Assembly (NCBI GenBank): GCA_015660155.1
Contig: DQLO01000183.1
Span: forward strand, 1-8,330
DNA from: Verrucomicrobiota bacterium
Lineage (GTDB): Bacteria > Verrucomicrobiota > Verrucomicrobiia > Limisphaerales > UBA1100
Length of the DNA: 8,330 nucleotides
Direction of reading: 5' to 3'
The position numbers were made by a program, and so were the translations under genes. Below the pieces are notes generated by a model, which made no database searches, was not told where the DNA came from, and worked only from the letters and a program-made list of their open reading frames with translations. Shown one piece after another: positions 7,122 through 8,330 of this stretch. Positions within the stretch are counted from its first letter, which is position 1. The number at the start of each line of letters is the position of its first letter.

Positions 7122-8330
7122 CATTTCTGGTTTCTAGTGTTCCGCCCGTAATATAAAAACCCATCCTCCGCGCCCACGAGCAAATCGGGCGTGCCGTCGC
7201 CGTTCCAATCCACCACCGTGGGACTGGTCGTGTGGCTGGAAATGTTGCGTTTGAAAATTGTCCCGCGGTTGATGAGTTTGTACATACCTTCGCGGTCGCC
7301 CACGTTTTGCCATAGCTCGGCGTTGGGACTATTGGCCAGCACATCGAGGCGACCATCGCCGTCCCAATCCGCCACGCACAACTTGCGCCGGCCACTGCCG
7401 CCGGCGGATTTGGAATTCAATCGCACATAGCCGGGGTTCGTTTCAAAAATGCGTTGCGGTGCGTGGAGCTTCAGTTGGCCGCCGCGCTTCGAGCGCGGGA
7501 AAAGCGTGAGGTAGCCTTCGTGATTGAGCATCAGCAAATCGTTGAGCCCATCGCGATTCCAATCGACCACCACCGGCGTGGTGCGCCATTGGGCGAGCAG
7601 CGCCTTGCCGCGCGGTCGCATCCAGCCCCACTTCAGCGCGGGCTGCTCGCCGTGCCATTCGACGTTGATCGGTTGCGCCGCCGCGAGCTTGGGCGCTTTG
7701 CGCGTGCCGGTGTTTCGATACCAAACAATTTTGCCGAGGATGGAATTGGCGACAATATCCGGCAACCCATCGTGATCCCAATCCGCAACCGTTTGCGTGG
7801 TGTAGCCCCACTTGCTTTCGCACGGCCCCTGGATGGAGCCGTTTTTACCGGCCATAATGCGCAGCGTTTTGCCGTCCGCTTTCAACCGTTGCGGCGCGGC
7901 CCACTTGGGTCGTTCGACTTTCGGGCCGCTGAGATTCTCGATGAAGGCGATGTAGCCGGCGGTGTTGCCGCAGATGATGTCCTCGTCGCCGTCGCCGTCC
8001 CAATCGAAACCCACCGGCGTGGACAACGCGCCAAACTTCACTTCATCCGCTTGCTGTTTAAAATACACCGGCGGTAAAAACTGAGGCAGCCCGTCGCGCA
8101 CTTTGCCGGTGTGCTCCACCAACGCCACGCGGCCATCCTCGTCGCCCACGATCAAATCCACATCGCCATCACCATCCCAATCCACTGCGCTGGGCATAAT
8201 CATTTCCAAATCCATCGTGAGCGTTTTGCTGTTGTGGGTGAGCTTACGGCCGGCGGAGTACTTGGGCGCGCGGCGCGTGCCGGTGTTTTCGAAGTACGTG
8301 AAACTATCCACAAACTCGCCGCACAATAAA
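7121..8330 (-). CDS. FG-GAP/VCBS repeat beta-propeller protein, 5' end outside the window
   Basis: The frame is open through the right edge, continuing as ...LLCGEFVDSFTYFENTG; the N-terminus and any signal peptide are missing. Counting from the TTG at 8326, 401 residues are visible, with six Asp-rich calcium-loop motifs of FG-GAP/VCBS type: DWDGDGDVD (49-57), DWDGDGDED (108-116), DWDHDGLPD (182-190), DWNRDGLND (255-263), DWDGDGRLD (320-328) and DWNGDGTPD (373-381). They are spaced 53 to 74 residues apart, fitting blades of a seven-bladed propeller. LLCGEF at the cut edge looks like the end of another such repeat. Such proteins are usually exported and bind partners or polysaccharide with Ca2+; some form part of larger enzymes or adhesins. 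No catalytic residues can be assigned. The gene converges on the channel gene with 19 bases between the stop codons, and its end overlaps the shared palindrome. Confidence 0.9.
   Translation of the reverse strand, partial: LLCGEFVDSFTYFENTGTRRAPKYSAGRKLTHNSKTLTMDLEMIMPSAVDWDGDGDVDLIVGDEDGRVALVEHTGKVRDGLPQFLPPVYFKQQADEVKFGALSTPVGFDWDGDGDEDIICGNTAGYIAFIENLSGPKVERPKWAAPQRLKADGKTLRIMAGKNGSIQGPCESKWGYTTQTVADWDHDGLPDIVANSILGKIVWYRNTGTRKAPKLAAAQPINVEWHGEQPALKWGWMRPRGKALLAQWRTTPVVVDWNRDGLNDLLMLNHEGYLTLFPRSKRGGQLKLHAPQRIFETNPGYVRLNSKSAGGSGRRKLCVADWDGDGRLDVLANSPNAELWQNVGDREGMYKLINRGTIFKRNISSHTTSPTVVDWNGDGTPDLLVGAEDGFLYYGRNTRNQK

Noticed and set aside
7190..8190. Recurring TCGCCGTCCCAATCC-like DNA units as an interspersed repeat or CRISPR-like array
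   Set aside because: They encode the DWDGDG loops of the FG-GAP repeats, are irregularly spaced and vary with the protein sequence.

Overview
The window looks like chromosomal DNA from a Verrucomicrobiota or Planctomycetota bacterium. The evidence is the pairing of a 'planctomycete cytochrome C' (PSCyt1/DUF1549/DUF1553) protein with a DUF1501 protein. These two families occur mostly as adjacent genes in those phyla. The DNA is moderately GC-rich and gene-dense, with no gene-free stretch over 300 bases. I see no tRNA, rRNA, CRISPR array or insertion sequence.

Layout. Four genes lie head to tail on the minus strand, transcribed from about 6126 down to 1. They are: (i) a secreted PSCyt1-DUF1549-LamG-like-DUF1553 protein with two CxxCH motifs; (ii) a Tat-type secreted DUF1501 protein; (iii) a secreted PhoPQ-activated pathogenicity-related (PqaA-type) alpha/beta hydrolase; and (iv) the first 28 codons of a membrane protein that resembles a sodium:solute symporter, cut by the left edge. 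At two junctions the downstream start codon directly follows the upstream TAA, which suggests one polycistronic, translationally coupled unit. A six-transmembrane voltage-gated potassium-channel-like gene with a C-terminal zinc ribbon runs divergently on the plus strand (6217-7101). Converging on it from the right edge is a minus-strand FG-GAP/VCBS beta-propeller gene with an incomplete 5' end.

How the genes may work together. The minus-strand cluster fits a cell-envelope module. Two partner proteins of unknown biochemistry (DUF1549/1553 and DUF1501) sit with a hydrolase and a probable Na+-coupled importer, so extracytoplasmic processing of an organic substrate followed by uptake is plausible. 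The substrate cannot be read from the sequence. The channel and the propeller gene have no obvious functional tie to this module.

The most interesting non-coding signals are two. One is a set of three alternating GCATTGT half-sites in the short divergent intergenic region (6131-6175). The other is a gap-free 59-base imperfect palindrome (7063-7121) that holds the stop codon of the channel, reaches the stop codon of the converging propeller gene, and encodes the last residues of the channel. I did not find a clearly new defence, mobile or RNA-based system.
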